DNA of 64,000 bases from Streptomyces sp. NBC_01314 (GCF_041435215.1 NZ_CP108394.1:3286001-3350000); one strand, 5' to 3'. Shown: positions 8,486 through 18,022, counted from the first letter of the stretch. Notes: generated from the sequence alone by a model not told the origin. A program made the numbers and translations.

Positions 8486-9202
8486 CTACGACCAGACGGC
8501 CACCAGGTAGCCCACGCCGTACGGCGCGTCGTCGTACAGCAGGCTGCCACCCAGCGTCGCGCTCTCGGCGGCGCCGGCCAGGACCTGCCACGGGGCGCGG
8601 CCGGAGGCCTGCAGTTCGCGCGCGAGCCCGGCGTCCAGCGCCTGAAGGGCCGCGATGTCGACGGCGGCGAGCGCACGGGCGATCTCCGCGTCGAAGCCGA
8701 CCGCGCGGTCGTCCAGATACCCCGGGGCCTTCAGCGTCCGGCACGCGCTGCCGTCGCCCATCACCAGCAGAGCCACCCGTTCGGCCGACCCGGCGATGTC
8801 CCGTCCGGCCTGGACACACCGCTCGACGGAGCGCGAGCCCCCCACCCCGAGCCCTTCCACGGGGGTGTCGGCCCAGCCGACGCGGTCGAGCAGCCGGGCG
8901 GCGACGGCGAGGGAGGCGGGGAGCGTGGCCTGCGAGGGTGCCGGGTCGGTCGTGCCGCCGCGCCCCAGGCGGACGTCGAGGTCCACGCCGAAGCCCCGGA
9001 AGGAACCGCGGGAGCCCTGCGGGTGCCGCCCGTCCCGCTCGGCGGGGCCCACGACCACCAGCCGGTCGGGCCGAGCGGCGGCAAGCACCCCGAGTACTTC
9101 GGCACAGGCGTCCCGCGCCGTACTCATCTCGGGCGCGGCCCCCGCGGCGACCTCCGGCACGAGCAGCGGCGGACAGGGACAGACGGCGGCGGCTACAAGC
9201 AT
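8486..9202 (-). CDS. Class III extradiol dioxygenase subunit B-like protein
   Basis: A 238-residue protein of the MEMO/LigB-like fold (class III extradiol ring-cleavage dioxygenase, subunit B-like), starting MLVAAAVCPCPPLLVPEV. PDRLVVVGP and VALLVMGDGSA are typical strands of this family. Iron ligands of true LigB enzymes are not obvious, so catalysis is unproven. The ATG at 9202 is the family start; the longer frame runs into the interspersed repeat. It lies directly downstream of miaB on the same strand, separated by 128 bp that contain repeat copy B, and is a conserved neighbour of miaA/miaB in streptomycetes. The biological role is unknown. Confidence 0.8.
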   Translation of the reverse strand: MLVAAAVCPCPPLLVPEVAAGAAPEMSTARDACAEVLGVLAAARPDRLVVVGPAERDGRHPQGSRGSFRGFGVDLDVRLGRGGTTDPAPSQATLPASLAVAARLLDRVGWADTPVEGLGVGGSRSVERCVQAGRDIAGSAERVALLVMGDGSACRTLKAPGYLDDRAVGFDAEIARALAAVDIAALQALDAGLARELQASGRAPWQVLAGAAESATLGGSLLYDDAPYGVGYLVAVWS

Positions 9203-9250
9203 GATCCGCAGGGTAACTTCCGCGACTCGCGGGACGACGACCGCGCCCCC

Positions 9251-9320
9251 GTCAGGGGCGCGGGGAACCGCGCGAACAACTCCCACGCACCCGCGGTCCG
9301 CGAACGACCGCCGCCGCTGA
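9251..9320. repeat. Interspersed GC-rich repeat, copy B
   Basis: In + orientation: GTCAGGGGCGCGGGGAACC, then GCGCGAACAACTCCCACGCA, then CCCGC. It shares the GGCGCGGGGAAC...GCGCG core with copies A (5925) and C (59562). CGCGCCCC/GGGGCGCG (9243-9262) forms a hairpin that could terminate miaB transcription. Confidence 0.6.
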
Positions 9321-9330
9321 GCCGGACCCG

Positions 9331-10857
9331 CTACTGACCGACGTCGCAACCGCCGGTCGTGGCCACCGGCAGCGGCTCCGGCACACCGATCCTGGGAAGG
9401 CCCAGCATCACACCGGCCGGCTTGTCCGCCGGAAGGGCGTTCCGCTTCTCCCAGGCGTCGCCCGCCCGCGTCCGGCGTACGTCGAGCACGGCACCCTCGG
9501 CGAGGAGGTGGTGCGGGGCGGCGTACGTGATCTCGACGGTCACGACGTCACCGGGGCGGACCTCGTGGTCGGGCTTGGTGAAGTGGACCAGGCGGTTGTC
9601 GGCGGCGCGGCCGGAGAGGCGGTGGGTGGCGCCGTCCTTGCGGCCCTCGCCCTCGGCGACCATCAGCTCCAGCGTGCGGCCGACCTGCTTCTTGTTCTCC
9701 TCCCAGGAGATCTCCTCCTGGAGGGCGACCAGGCGCTCGTAGCGCTTCTGGACGACCTCCTTGGGGATCTGGTTCTCCATGGTGGCGGCGGGCGTGCCGG
9801 GGCGCTTGGAGTACTGGAAGGTGAACGCCTGCGTGAAGCGGGCCTCGCGGACCGCGTGCATCGTCTGCTCGAAGTCCTCCTCGGTCTCGCCGGGGAAGCC
9901 CACGATGATGTCGGTGGTGATGGCCGCGTGCGGGATGGAGGCGCGGACCTTCTCGATGATCCCGAGGTAGCGCTCCTGGCGGTACGAGCGGCGCATGGCC
10001 TTCAGGACCGTGTCCGAGCCGGACTGCATCGGCATGTGCAGCTGCGGCATCACGTTCGGTGTCTCGGCCATGGCGGCGATCACGTCGTCGGTGAAGTCGC
10101 GGGGGTGGGGAGAGGTGAAGCGGACCCGCTCCAGTCCGTCGATCTTCCCGCAGGCCCGCAGCAGCTTGCTGAACGCCTCGCGGTCGCCGATGTCGGAGCC
10201 GTACGCGTTGACGTTCTGGCCGAGCAGGGTGATCTCGGAGACGCCCTCGCCGACCAGGGCCTCGATCTCGGCGAGGATGTCGCCCGTCCGGCGGTCCTTC
10301 TCCTTGCCGCGCAGGGCCGGGACGATGCAGAACGTGCAGGTGTTGTTGCAGCCGACGGAGATCGAGACCCAGGCGGCGTAGGCGCTCTCGCGGCGGGTCG
10401 GCAGCGTGGAGGGGAAGGCCTCCAGGGACTCGGCGATCTCGACCTGGGCCTCGTCCTGGACGCGGGCGCGCTCCAGCAGGACGGGCAGCTTGCCGATGTT
10501 GTGCGTGCCGAAGACGACGTCCACCCAGGGCGCCCTCTTGACGATGGTGTCCCGGTCCTTCTGGGCCAGACAGCCGCCGACGGCGATCTGCATGCCCGGG
10601 CGGGTGGTCTTCATCGGGGCGAGGCGGCCGAGGTTGCCGTAGAGGCGGTTGTCGGCGTTCTCCCGTACGGCGCAGGTGTTGAAGACGACGACATCGGCGT
10701 TGCCCTCGCCGGCGTCCTCGGGCGCGCGTACGTATCCGGCGTCCTCCAGAAGACCGGACAGGCGTTCGGAATCGTGGACGTTCATCTGACATCCATAAGT
10801 ACGCACTTCGTATGTCTTGACGCCCACTGCCTGACTCCGGTCGCTGCTGTTGGTCAC
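9331..10857 (-). CDS. miaB: tRNA-2-methylthio-N6-dimethylallyladenosine synthase
   Basis: MiaB is a radical-SAM methylthiotransferase that adds the 2-methylthio group to i6A37 of tRNA, the step after MiaA. Of 508 residues, the N-terminal UPF0004 domain carries the three cysteines of the auxiliary cluster ([23 protein letters not shown]). The radical-SAM motif is [12 protein letters not shown], and a C-terminal TRAM domain begins near [14 protein letters not shown]. The start [20 protein letters not shown] is an ATG. It lies downstream of the T7SS-like ATPase gene on the same strand, but a strong hairpin at 10872-10907 separates them, so miaB probably begins its own unit. Confidence 0.96.
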   Translation of the reverse strand: MTNSSDRSQAVGVKTYEVRTYGCQMNVHDSERLSGLLEDAGYVRAPEDAGEGNADVVVFNTCAVRENADNRLYGNLGRLAPMKTTRPGMQIAVGGCLAQKDRDTIVKRAPWVDVVFGTHNIGKLPVLLERARVQDEAQVEIAESLEAFPSTLPTRRESAYAAWVSISVGCNNTCTFCIVPALRGKEKDRRTGDILAEIEALVGEGVSEITLLGQNVNAYGSDIGDREAFSKLLRACGKIDGLERVRFTSPHPRDFTDDVIAAMAETPNVMPQLHMPMQSGSDTVLKAMRRSYRQERYLGIIEKVRASIPHAAITTDIIVGFPGETEEDFEQTMHAVREARFTQAFTFQYSKRPGTPAATMENQIPKEVVQKRYERLVALQEEISWEENKKQVGRTLELMVAEGEGRKDGATHRLSGRAADNRLVHFTKPDHEVRPGDVVTVEITYAAPHHLLAEGAVLDVRRTRAGDAWEKRNALPADKPAGVMLGLPRIGVPEPLPVATTGGCDVGQ

Positions 10858-10871
10858 TCCGTAAGCCTAAG

Positions 10872-10907
10872 GCAGCGCCCGGGGAGCCCTCGTCCCCCGG
10901 GCGCTGC
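10872..10907 (-). terminator. Terminator after the EccC-type ATPase gene
   Basis: GCAGCGCCCGGGG and CCCCGGGCGCTGC form a 13-bp perfect stem with a 10-nt loop, 16 nt beyond the ATPase stop. On the minus strand it is followed by CTTAGGCTTAC. It closes the accessory locus on the miaB side. Confidence 0.7.
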
Positions 10908-10923
10908 GGTCTCTCGGCCGGGG

Positions 10924-13900
10924 TCAGGCCGTCGTGTCGCCCCCGTCGTCACCGCCGTCGCCGTCGAGGACGGTCTCGGGGATCTGCACGTTGATCAGTT
11001 CACCGGTGCGCTGGTCGACGGTGAGGCCCCGGCCGGGTCTGCGGCCGCCGCGCAAGTGGGCGTGGGCGAGGCGGGCGCCGACAAAGTCGCCCTCCAGGAC
11101 GCTCTGCGGGCCGAGGAGGACGCCCTTGCGGTGCCGTTTCAGGGCACTGAGCCAGCCCATCGCGCCCGTCATGGTCTCCGCGGTGGCGGAGATGACGATG
11201 CCGATGCCGTGGTCCCGGCCGGACTGGGCCAGGGAGCGCAGGTTCTGGTCGATGTCCGGCAGGACGAACAGGTCGGCGTCGTCCACCATGACCACCCGGG
11301 GCCCGTCGCCGGATTCCAGGGCCTCGGTGAACTCCTCGACGGTGGGTTCCGTCGCGGTGACCAGCCGTACGCCGGGGTGCTTCCCCAGGGTGCGCAGCGG
11401 CGACTCGCGCGGGGCGAGGATCACCAGGCGGGTACCCGAGGCGAGCAGGGAGACGGCCAGGGCGGCCAGGGTGGTGCTGCGGCCGGAGCCGGGCGGGCCG
11501 ACGACCGAGAAGGTGGGCGCGGTGTCCGCGAAGTCCACGCCCACCGGGGAGACGTCGTCGCCGCCGAGGCCCAGCAGGCCCCACATCGGCCGGCGGAACT
11601 CCTCCCCCACCTTCTCGTACGCGTCCGTGAACGTGACCTTCACCGGCAGGGTGCCGATACGGGCGGGCCGGCGGTCGGCCGGGAGTCCGGCGTCGCGGCG
11701 GGTGGCCTCGGCGCCGATGGCGCGCAGCGCTTCGGCCTGTTCCTGGCCGGTGGCGCCGGGGGCGAGCAGCGCCACCTGGATCTCGGTGCCGCCGTCGGAG
11801 GTGAAGCCGCGGCCGGGGAGGACGAGGTCGGGGACGTCGCGCGCCCGCTTTCCGACGGCGTGGTAGTCGGTCTTGTCGTTCAGGCGCAGCAGCAGCTTGT
11901 TGTCGTTGAGGGCGGTGGCCCGGCCGGACAGCAGGGCGCGTTCGGAGGTGGCGACGATGTGCAGGCCCGCGGCGGCGCCCTCGCGCAGGAGCCGGTTGAG
12001 CTGTTCCACCAGGCGGCCGCCGTTGTGGTCGGCGACGGCCTCGATCAGCGCGTCCCAGCCGTCGATGAACAGCATGACGTGCGGCGGGCGGGAGCCGGCT
12101 CCGACGGTCTCGCGGAGTTCGGTGAGGTTTCCGGCGTGCCGCCCGGTGAGGAGTTCCTGACGGCGTTCCAGTTCGCCGTCGAGCCGGGCGAACAGCCGTT
12201 CCAACCGCTCGATGTCGCCTCGGGGCACGACCGCGCCGCAGTGCGGCAGCACGCCGAGCGCCGTGAGGGCGCCGCCCGCGAAGTCGACGCCGTAGAGGTG
12301 CACGTCGGCGCTGGAGTGGCCCCGGGCGAGGGCTCCCGCCATCGTGCGGAGCACCTGGGAGCGGCCGGAGCGCGGGATGCCGATGACGTACAGGTGCCCG
12401 AACTCGGCGAAGTCGAGGCGGACGGGCAGCTGGGCCTGGGCCTCGGGCAGGTCCGACAGGCCCCAGGAGACGGGGGCCAGGCGGGCGCCGCCCGGTTCGT
12501 CGGGCTGGGGCAGGTCGTCGATCAGGAGGTTCTGGCCGAGGGCCGGGAGCCAGGGGCTGGGCTGTGGGGCGCATCCGGTGAGGCCTGCCGCCTCGGAGAC
12601 CGCCGCCACCAGGGCGTTGAGGTCGGTGGGGACGTCGTCGTCGGCCGTGTCCGCCGCCGGGTCTCCGCCCTCGTCCGACTCCGCCGTGCCGGGCGGTCCC
12701 GCGGCGCGGCCGAGGCGCTGCCAGGAGAGTTCGGTGCCCTGGATACGGGACTCCTCCGCGGGCCGCCGCTCATGGGGCTCGGGGGCGGGCTGCGTGCCGG
12801 GCATCGGGGTGCCGGCGTAGGCGGTCTGGAAGGGTACGACGGTGCCGTGGCCGAGCCGGGCGAGGGCGCGGCCTGGGGTGGCCGGGGAGATGCTGACGGC
12901 GTCCTTGGTGTCGATGACGTCCATGCTCTCGGAGGCGTCGGTGACCCGGAGCGCGATGCGCAGGTTGGTGTTGGCCCGGATGTCGGAGCTGACCACACCG
13001 GCCGGGCGCTGGGTGGCCAGGACCAGGTGGATGCCGAGGGAACGGCCGCGCTGGGCGATGCTCACCAGGCCGGGGATGAAGTCCGGGATCTCCCGGTAGA
13101 GGGTGGCGAACTCGTCGATGACGATCACCAGCCGGGGCACCGGCAGGAGTGCGGGGGTACGGCGGCGCATGCCCTGGTACTCGGGGAGGTCCTTGGCGCC
13201 GGCGTCGGCCAGGATGTGCTCGCGGCGGGTCAGTTCGGCGGACAGCGAGGTGAGCGCGCGCTGCACCAGGTGGCTGTCGAGGTCGGTGACCATGCCGAGG
13301 GTGTGCGGCAGGTCGACGCAGTCCTTGAAGGCGCTGCCGCCCTTGTAGTCGACGAGGACGAAGGTGAGTTCGTCGGGCCGGTTGACCGCGGCGAGCGTGG
13401 CCACGAAGGTCTGCAGCAGCTCGGACTTGCCGGAGCCGGTGGTTCCGGCGACGAGGCCGTGCGGGCCGTCCTTGACCAGGTCGAAGGCGATCGGGCCGTC
13501 GTAGCCGGCGCCCAGCAGGACGCCGGTGGAGGCGGGGCGCCGCTCCCAGCGGGCCGCGATCTGCTCGGCCGTCGGCTCGGGCAGACCAAGGAGTTCCAGG
13601 AGCCCGACCCTGGCGGGCAGGCCCTCGGAGGCGTCCGGGGTGACGTCGCGGATCGGGGCGATGCCCCGGGCCACGCGTTCGCACCACTCGGGTTCGACCA
13701 GGTCCGGGCGGATGTCGGTGATGTCCGGCCGGCCGGTGCGGCGCAGGGTCAGCCGGTGGTTCTCGTGGCGGACCACGGCGGTGCACTCCTCCGGCAGGAG
13801 CCGTTCCTCCTGGTCCAGGCAGAGGGGGAAGATCCGGACGCCCGGCCCCTCCTTGAGGATCGAGACCACGCCGGGTACGTCGCGCAGACGCCGGGCGCCG

Positions 13901-15576
13901 TCCATCACCACCAGGACGTCCGGTTCGCTGAGCAGCGCCTTGCTCATGGTGGACTCGGCGGCCCGCTGCCGGGTGCGCAGGGTGGAGACCAGTTCGGCCA
14001 CGCGGTTGGCGACCGTCTCCGGGTCGTTGCCGATCAGGGTGACGGCGCCGCCGCGGATGCCGGGCAGGCCGTCGCGGGAGTGGGGCAGCCAGCGCGCCCA
14101 GTGCCAGGAGTCCTCGGCGGCCTTGTCGGTGAGGACGACGATCCGCAGGTCGCGCGGCGTGTGCAGAACGGCGGCCTGGGCCGTCATCCAGCGGGCCAGC
14201 GCCTGCACCGGGCCGGTCGCGCCGGCCAGGCCCACCACACCGCACTCGACGAGGTCGACGCCGACCGGGGCGTCCGGGATCGTCCAGTGGACGGCGGTGT
14301 GGTTGTCCTCGCGGGCGGTGTCGTCGATGCCGAGCAGGGACGGCTGCGGGGCGGTGCCGAGGCGCAGGGCCAGGTGGTCCGGGTCGCCCCGGCGCCGCTC
14401 CCACAGCCGGCGGCCCGGGCCGACCGCCCACAGTCCGGCCACCGCCGGGTCGGGCGCGCTCTCGGCGCGCAGCCGTCGTTCGGTGGCGACCTTCTGCCGG
14501 ACGTCCTCCTCCAGCGAGGCCCGGCGCTGCCGGTAGATGCTCGACTTCTCCTCGTAGTCCTTGCGGGCCTGCCGCCGTCCGCTGACGTAGTTCGCGGCGA
14601 TCAGCACCGGCGACAGGAACATGAAGAGCAGATAGAAGTACGAGTTCAGGAAGAACATCATGCTGACGCCGAAGACCATCGGGGCGAGGGCCACGAGCAG
14701 CGGAATCGGCCTGCGTCCGGGGGGATCGGGCGGTCCGGGCAGCCGGAACCGCTCGGGCGCCAGGTGCGGCAGGATGCGCGGCGGCCGGTTGTAGTCCAGG
14801 CCGCCTCCGCCCTCGGACGGCACCACCGCGGCGTCCCTGACGGTCGGTTCGGTCAGCCGCAGCAGGTGGTCGCCGACGGACAGCTCCGCTCCCACGGGCC
14901 AGAGCACCCAGCCGTCGGGGAGTTCCGCGCCGGCGTCGGCGGCGTCCTCCGGCTCGTCCTCCTCGTCCTGCTCCGCGAGCGGCAGCAACGGGGTGTTGGG
15001 CCTGCCCCGGTGCTCCGGCGGCTCCGGGACGGACAGCCGTGCCGGGCCGCCCTCGGGCAGTTCCACGATCGCCGAACCGTCCGGGCGTACGGTCACCCGG
15101 ACGCCCTCGCCCGGCATGCCCCGCCCGTCGAGCGGGACGGCCGCGTCCGCCAGCGGGCCGATGCCGTGCGTGCCTTGGCCGAGCGGGTGAACCTGTCCGG
15201 CGTCCGGGCCGCCCACCACCTGGAGTTCGACCACCGGTGAGTGGTCCGCGCGGTGCGGCTGGGGCATGGCGTCGCGTTCGGGGCCGTAGGCGGTGGCCGG
15301 GGTCGGCTGCGGGGCGCCGAGGGCGACGACGCTGCCGTCCATCAGACGGGTGGCGGCCAGCGGGGTGCCCGGGGCGAGGGGCTCGTCGCCCAGGTAGCAG
15401 GCCGGGGCCGGTCCCGGTGCGGCGGGCGAGGTCCCGGTCTCGTCGGTGTCACCGGCGCGCAGCCGGGCCAGATGCGCGGCGACATCCTCGACGGGGGTGG
15501 ATCCGGACGCGCTCAGCAGCACGTCCTGACGGCCGGTGGCGTCGCCGTCGGCGACCGTGGTGATGAGGAGTTTCAC
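10924..15576 (-). CDS. EccC/EssC-type T7SS ATPase (FHA + three FtsK/SpoIIIE domains)
   Basis: A 1,550-residue motor-type ATPase of the EccC/EssC class that powers type VII secretion and recognises WXG100-type substrates. Residues ~1-90 look like a separate small domain, ~115-245 resemble FHA-type modules as in EssC, and ~291-330 hold two adjacent transmembrane helices. Three ATPase domains follow. D1 near residue 710 has an intact Walker A (GTTGSGKSE) with FVLVDYKGGSAF and VIVIDEFATL. D2 near 1065 (IPRSGRSQ) and D3 near 1356 (GPPGSGRST) carry Arg where the Walker lysine should be, in line with the regulatory D2/D3 of EccC proteins. The GTG at 15576 follows AGGGGAG. It is the last gene of the sigma factor-membrane protein-ATPase unit, 184 bp after its neighbour. 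Confidence 0.85.
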   Translation of the reverse strand: MKLLITTVADGDATGRQDVLLSASGSTPVEDVAAHLARLRAGDTDETGTSPAAPGPAPACYLGDEPLAPGTPLAATRLMDGSVVALGAPQPTPATAYGPERDAMPQPHRADHSPVVELQVVGGPDAGQVHPLGQGTHGIGPLADAAVPLDGRGMPGEGVRVTVRPDGSAIVELPEGGPARLSVPEPPEHRGRPNTPLLPLAEQDEEDEPEDAADAGAELPDGWVLWPVGAELSVGDHLLRLTEPTVRDAAVVPSEGGGGLDYNRPPRILPHLAPERFRLPGPPDPPGRRPIPLLVALAPMVFGVSMMFFLNSYFYLLFMFLSPVLIAANYVSGRRQARKDYEEKSSIYRQRRASLEEDVRQKVATERRLRAESAPDPAVAGLWAVGPGRRLWERRRGDPDHLALRLGTAPQPSLLGIDDTAREDNHTAVHWTIPDAPVGVDLVECGVVGLAGATGPVQALARWMTAQAAVLHTPRDLRIVVLTDKAAEDSWHWARWLPHSRDGLPGIRGGAVTLIGNDPETVANRVAELVSTLRTRQRAAESTMSKALLSEPDVLVVMDGARRLRDVPGVVSILKEGPGVRIFPLCLDQEERLLPEECTAVVRHENHRLTLRRTGRPDITDIRPDLVEPEWCERVARGIAPIRDVTPDASEGLPARVGLLELLGLPEPTAEQIAARWERRPASTGVLLGAGYDGPIAFDLVKDGPHGLVAGTTGSGKSELLQTFVATLAAVNRPDELTFVLVDYKGGSAFKDCVDLPHTLGMVTDLDSHLVQRALTSLSAELTRREHILADAGAKDLPEYQGMRRRTPALLPVPRLVIVIDEFATLYREIPDFIPGLVSIAQRGRSLGIHLVLATQRPAGVVSSDIRANTNLRIALRVTDASESMDVIDTKDAVSISPATPGRALARLGHGTVVPFQTAYAGTPMPGTQPAPEPHERRPAEESRIQGTELSWQRLGRAAGPPGTAESDEGGDPAADTADDDVPTDLNALVAAVSEAAGLTGCAPQPSPWLPALGQNLLIDDLPQPDEPGGARLAPVSWGLSDLPEAQAQLPVRLDFAEFGHLYVIGIPRSGRSQVLRTMAGALARGHSSADVHLYGVDFAGGALTALGVLPHCGAVVPRGDIERLERLFARLDGELERRQELLTGRHAGNLTELRETVGAGSRPPHVMLFIDGWDALIEAVADHNGGRLVEQLNRLLREGAAAGLHIVATSERALLSGRATALNDNKLLLRLNDKTDYHAVGKRARDVPDLVLPGRGFTSDGGTEIQVALLAPGATGQEQAEALRAIGAEATRRDAGLPADRRPARIGTLPVKVTFTDAYEKVGEEFRRPMWGLLGLGGDDVSPVGVDFADTAPTFSVVGPPGSGRSTTLAALAVSLLASGTRLVILAPRESPLRTLGKHPGVRLVTATEPTVEEFTEALESGDGPRVVMVDDADLFVLPDIDQNLRSLAQSGRDHGIGIVISATAETMTGAMGWLSALKRHRKGVLLGPQSVLEGDFVGARLAHAHLRGGRRPGRGLTVDQRTGELINVQIPETVLDGDGGDDGGDTTA

Positions 15577-15615
15577 TGCTCCCCTAGGGGGTGCTCGGGG
15601 GTGGGCGGTTCGGGT

Positions 15616-15732
15616 GCGGCGGACGGGCCGGGGCCTGTCCGCCGTGCGGTGGGGCCGGGCCACCGGGGGCGGCCTCGGGGTCGGCTCCCTTGGCGGCCTC
15701 CGCCTCTCGCGGCGGACGGGCCGGGGCCTGTC
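15616..15732. repeat. 24-bp perfect direct repeat upstream of the ATPase gene
   Basis: The same 24 bp (beginning GCGGCGGACGGGCC and ending GGCCTGTC) occurs at 15616-15639 and 15709-15732, 93 bp apart, in the 184-bp gap between the membrane-protein gene and the ATPase gene. It may be a duplicated regulatory site or a product of slippage. Confidence 0.7.
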
Positions 15733-15760
15733 GCGGGGCTCGGGGCCCCGCCGGCGGACG

Positions 15761-17128
15761 TCAGTCCTCTCGGGCGCCGGAGGAGGCGGCGGCGGTGCGG
15801 TCCCTGGCGGCGGCCGGTTCGGCGAGCAGCTCGGATCCGGTGGTGGTCCGTGCGGGGGCCGGGGCCTGGAGGGCCGCCCCCGGTGACTCCTCCCGGCGGA
15901 CCTCGGCCTCCTCCAGCGCCTGGGTCGCCTCGAAGTGCCGGGTTTCCTCGACTTCCCGCGGCTGGGGTTCCGTGACGCGGGACCGCTGCCGGGTGGGTGC
16001 GCCCCGCCGAGGGGCGGACTCGCGGCGCAGCCGGCGGCGGTCGGCGCGGACGGCGACGGAGACGGCTCCGCCCAGCGGGGCCGAGTCCGCGTCCAGCCCC
16101 AGCTCGGGCGCGACCACCCGGCCGCGTACGTCGACCCGCAGGGCCCAGCTGTGCCCTGCCACCCGGCCGTCGATCAGGCAGACGACGGCGCCCGCGGCGG
16201 CGAGGGCACCGAGCCGCCGGGCCTGTTCCGGGCCGGGAGCGGCGCAGACGACCACGGTCGTGGCGGCCCGGCCGGACTCGTCGAACTCACCGGCGCCCTC
16301 GGTCTCCCAGGGCTCCTCGGCCGCCTCTTCCAGGTCGCGCAGCACGGCGTCGAGCCGCTGCCCCGGGAACTGCGGATGGACCCCGGCCGTGACGGTGACC
16401 GAGGCCCCGCTGCCGGGCCGGTCCAGCTGTGCGGCCAGCGCCTGGAGCAGCCGGCCCCGGGCGGCGGTGTCGCCCTCGACGGTGATCAGCCGTGGTCCGG
16501 CGGCCAGATCGAGGTGGACGCAGGCCTCGTCCGCCATGCCGAGGGCGACCGGCAGCGGACGAATGCGCGCACCGGTGCGCGGGCGGCCCTGCGGCAGCCC
16601 CTCCGCCTCCGCGAGGGGAAGCTCCCAGCGCTGTGGGCCGGGCTCGTCCGACCACTCCCAGGGGGCGGGTGGTTCGGGCAGCGGGCGGGCGGCGATCTGT
16701 ACGGCCGCGAGCCCGGGTTCCGTGCGCACGGCGTGGGGGACCGCCCCGGGCGCGTCGGCCAGAGCCGTCGCGGCCGCGTCCAGCAGCCGCCGTACGAGCA
16801 GGCCGCCTCGGGGGTCGGACAGGTGACGGGCCAGGGCGCGTACGCCACGCCGGTGGCGCCGGTAGCTGCGCAGCGGTTCGCCGAACGCCCGCCGGGTCAG
16901 GGTCAGTTCACGGCCGACGCGACGCCGGAAGCGCCGCCAGCCGCCCCGTTTGCGAACCAGGTGCCGGAGCAGCAGAAGGAGCAGCAGAAGGACGACCACG
17001 GCGACGATGAGGACCGTGAGCAGCGAGTCGCCGGGCTTACCCAGCGCGAGAACCGAGCCGTGGGCCGGGTCGAGGGCGTTCGGGTGGGACATGGCCGGGC
17101 CGGGACTCGGCACGGCGGGCGTGGTCAT
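15761..17128 (-). CDS. Single-pass membrane protein of the T7SS-like locus
   Basis: A 455-residue protein with one strong transmembrane helix at about residues 36-56 (LLTVLIVAVVVLLLLLLLLR), a basic juxtamembrane stretch rich in Arg, a globular Ala/Leu/Pro-rich middle, and a charged, probably disordered C-terminus. No family is recognised. Its ATG at 17128 overlaps the sigma factor stop by 4 nt (ATGA), so the two are translationally coupled, and the T7SS ATPase gene follows. It may be an accessory membrane component of the secretion apparatus. An anti-sigma role is also possible from its position after the ECF gene, although it has no recognisable anti-sigma motif. Confidence 0.72.
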   Translation of the reverse strand: MTTPAVPSPGPAMSHPNALDPAHGSVLALGKPGDSLLTVLIVAVVVLLLLLLLLRHLVRKRGGWRRFRRRVGRELTLTRRAFGEPLRSYRRHRRGVRALARHLSDPRGGLLVRRLLDAAATALADAPGAVPHAVRTEPGLAAVQIAARPLPEPPAPWEWSDEPGPQRWELPLAEAEGLPQGRPRTGARIRPLPVALGMADEACVHLDLAAGPRLITVEGDTAARGRLLQALAAQLDRPGSGASVTVTAGVHPQFPGQRLDAVLRDLEEAAEEPWETEGAGEFDESGRAATTVVVCAAPGPEQARRLGALAAAGAVVCLIDGRVAGHSWALRVDVRGRVVAPELGLDADSAPLGGAVSVAVRADRRRLRRESAPRRGAPTRQRSRVTEPQPREVEETRHFEATQALEEAEVRREESPGAALQAPAPARTTTGSELLAEPAAARDRTAAASSGARED

Positions 17129-17700
17129 GCCGCCGCCAGCGTGTGCTCCGGGTGCCGACGGCGCAGCTCCCGTATGGCGTGATGGGTGCGGGACTTCACC
17201 GTGCCCGGCGGTATGCCCAGGGCGTCGGCGGCGTCGGTGCCGGTGCAGCCCAGGACGTAGACGTAGAAGAGCACCTCACGGTGGGAGTGGGAGAGCCGGG
17301 AGAGGGCGTGGACCATGAAGCGGCGCTGGACGGCCTGGCTCATCGGGTCCACGGTCTCGGCGTGGTGCTCCAGGGCGTGTTCGTGGGTGACCTCGTTGTG
17401 CGGCCGCTCGCGCCGGGCCCAGTCGATCACCAGGTTGTGCGCCACCCGCATCAGCCAGGCCCGGGACGGCGACCAGTCGGGCGGCTGGCTCGCGGTGCTC
17501 TGCCAGGCTCGGACCAGGGTCTCCTGGACGAAGTCCTCGGCGCGCTGGCGGTCACCGCGGATCAGGCCGGCGACATAGCGGAGCAGCGGGCCGTGGTGCT
17601 CTTCGTAGAGTCTGCGGATGGATCCGTCGCCGGCGGGCGGTGCTTCGCCCGAGGCGAGAGCACTCCCCGTCGCGACGGGACTGGGCGTGGACGTTCTCAT
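17125..17700 (-). CDS. ECF-family RNA polymerase sigma factor
   Basis: A 191-residue group 4 (ECF) sigma factor. Region 2 runs over about residues 28-95 (YEEHHGPLLRYVAGLI, AEDFVQETLVRAWQS, WLMRVAHNLVIDWARR) and region 4 over about 125-180 (LSHSHREVLFYVYVLGCT, GIPPGTVKSRTHHAIRELRR). The ATG at 17700 is preferred (GGGGGA 4 nt upstream) over a GTG at 17784 with no ribosome-binding site. It begins the unit with the membrane protein (4-nt overlap) and the ATPase. A vegetative-type promoter lies ~140 bp upstream. Its likely targets are the matched TTGAAC-N18-CGTCT elements between the divergent substrate genes at 20.7-20.9 kb; this is inferred from position and motif, not shown. No adjacent classical anti-sigma gene is seen. 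Confidence 0.92.
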   Translation of the reverse strand: MRTSTPSPVATGSALASGEAPPAGDGSIRRLYEEHHGPLLRYVAGLIRGDRQRAEDFVQETLVRAWQSTASQPPDWSPSRAWLMRVAHNLVIDWARRERPHNEVTHEHALEHHAETVDPMSQAVQRRFMVHALSRLSHSHREVLFYVYVLGCTGTDAADALGIPPGTVKSRTHHAIRELRRRHPEHTLAAA

Positions 17701-17840
17701 GGATTCCCCCAGTGCCGGCGTGAATCGTCGTGCCGGTCCGGTCGGGCGCCGCGACCGCGGCGTTGGCTGGGCAGGGCTGAGCACATGTACCCGGGATGAC
17801 CTCGCGGTTCACATGTGGAAGGTGAGGTTCCGCAAGGTGG

Positions 17841-17868
17841 ATTCTATGAGTGGTTCAGTAGCTTTCAA
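17841..17868 (-). promoter_or_regulatory. Vegetative-type promoter for the ECF sigma unit
   Basis: Minus-strand TTGAAA (17868-17863), 16 bp, TAGAAT (17846-17841). This is one of the better sigma70-like pairs in the window. It would give a leader of about 135 nt before the sigma factor start. It does not match the TTGAAC-N18-CGTCT pair, so the sigma gene appears not to be autoregulated through this site. Confidence 0.55.
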
Positions 17869-17919
17869 GGGGTCCTGAGAGGAACCTGAGGTTACTGATG
17901 AGTTGTCCAAAAACCCGAA

Positions 17920-17959
17920 CAGGGGTGCCGGTCCGGGGGGAAACGGACCGGCACCCCTG
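17920..17959 (-). terminator. Intrinsic terminator after the small WXG100-like gene
   Basis: CAGGGGTGCCGGTCCG (17920-17935) pairs perfectly with CGGACCGGCACCCCTG (17944-17959), a 16-bp stem with an 8-nt loop. On the minus strand it is followed by GTTCGGGTTTTTGG, giving a T-run. It ends the coiled-coil/WXG100 unit and separates it from the sigma factor promoter. Confidence 0.88.
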
Positions 17960-18022
17960 CGGAGGGGACGCCGACGGAGGGGGAATCCTGGGCGGCGTCC
18001 CGGCTCGGGGGGTGGAACCGGC

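Noticed and set aside
9508..15240. Plus-strand open frame of 1,910 codons
   Set aside because: Antisense to miaB and the EccC-type ATPase, both unmistakable genes; the frame is low-complexity Gly/Val/Ala/Arg.
15761..17128. Anti-sigma factor for the ECF sigma
   Set aside because: Position and one membrane helix fit, but there is no zinc-binding HxxxCxxC or other anti-sigma motif and the protein is much larger than usual; kept as an unassigned membrane protein.
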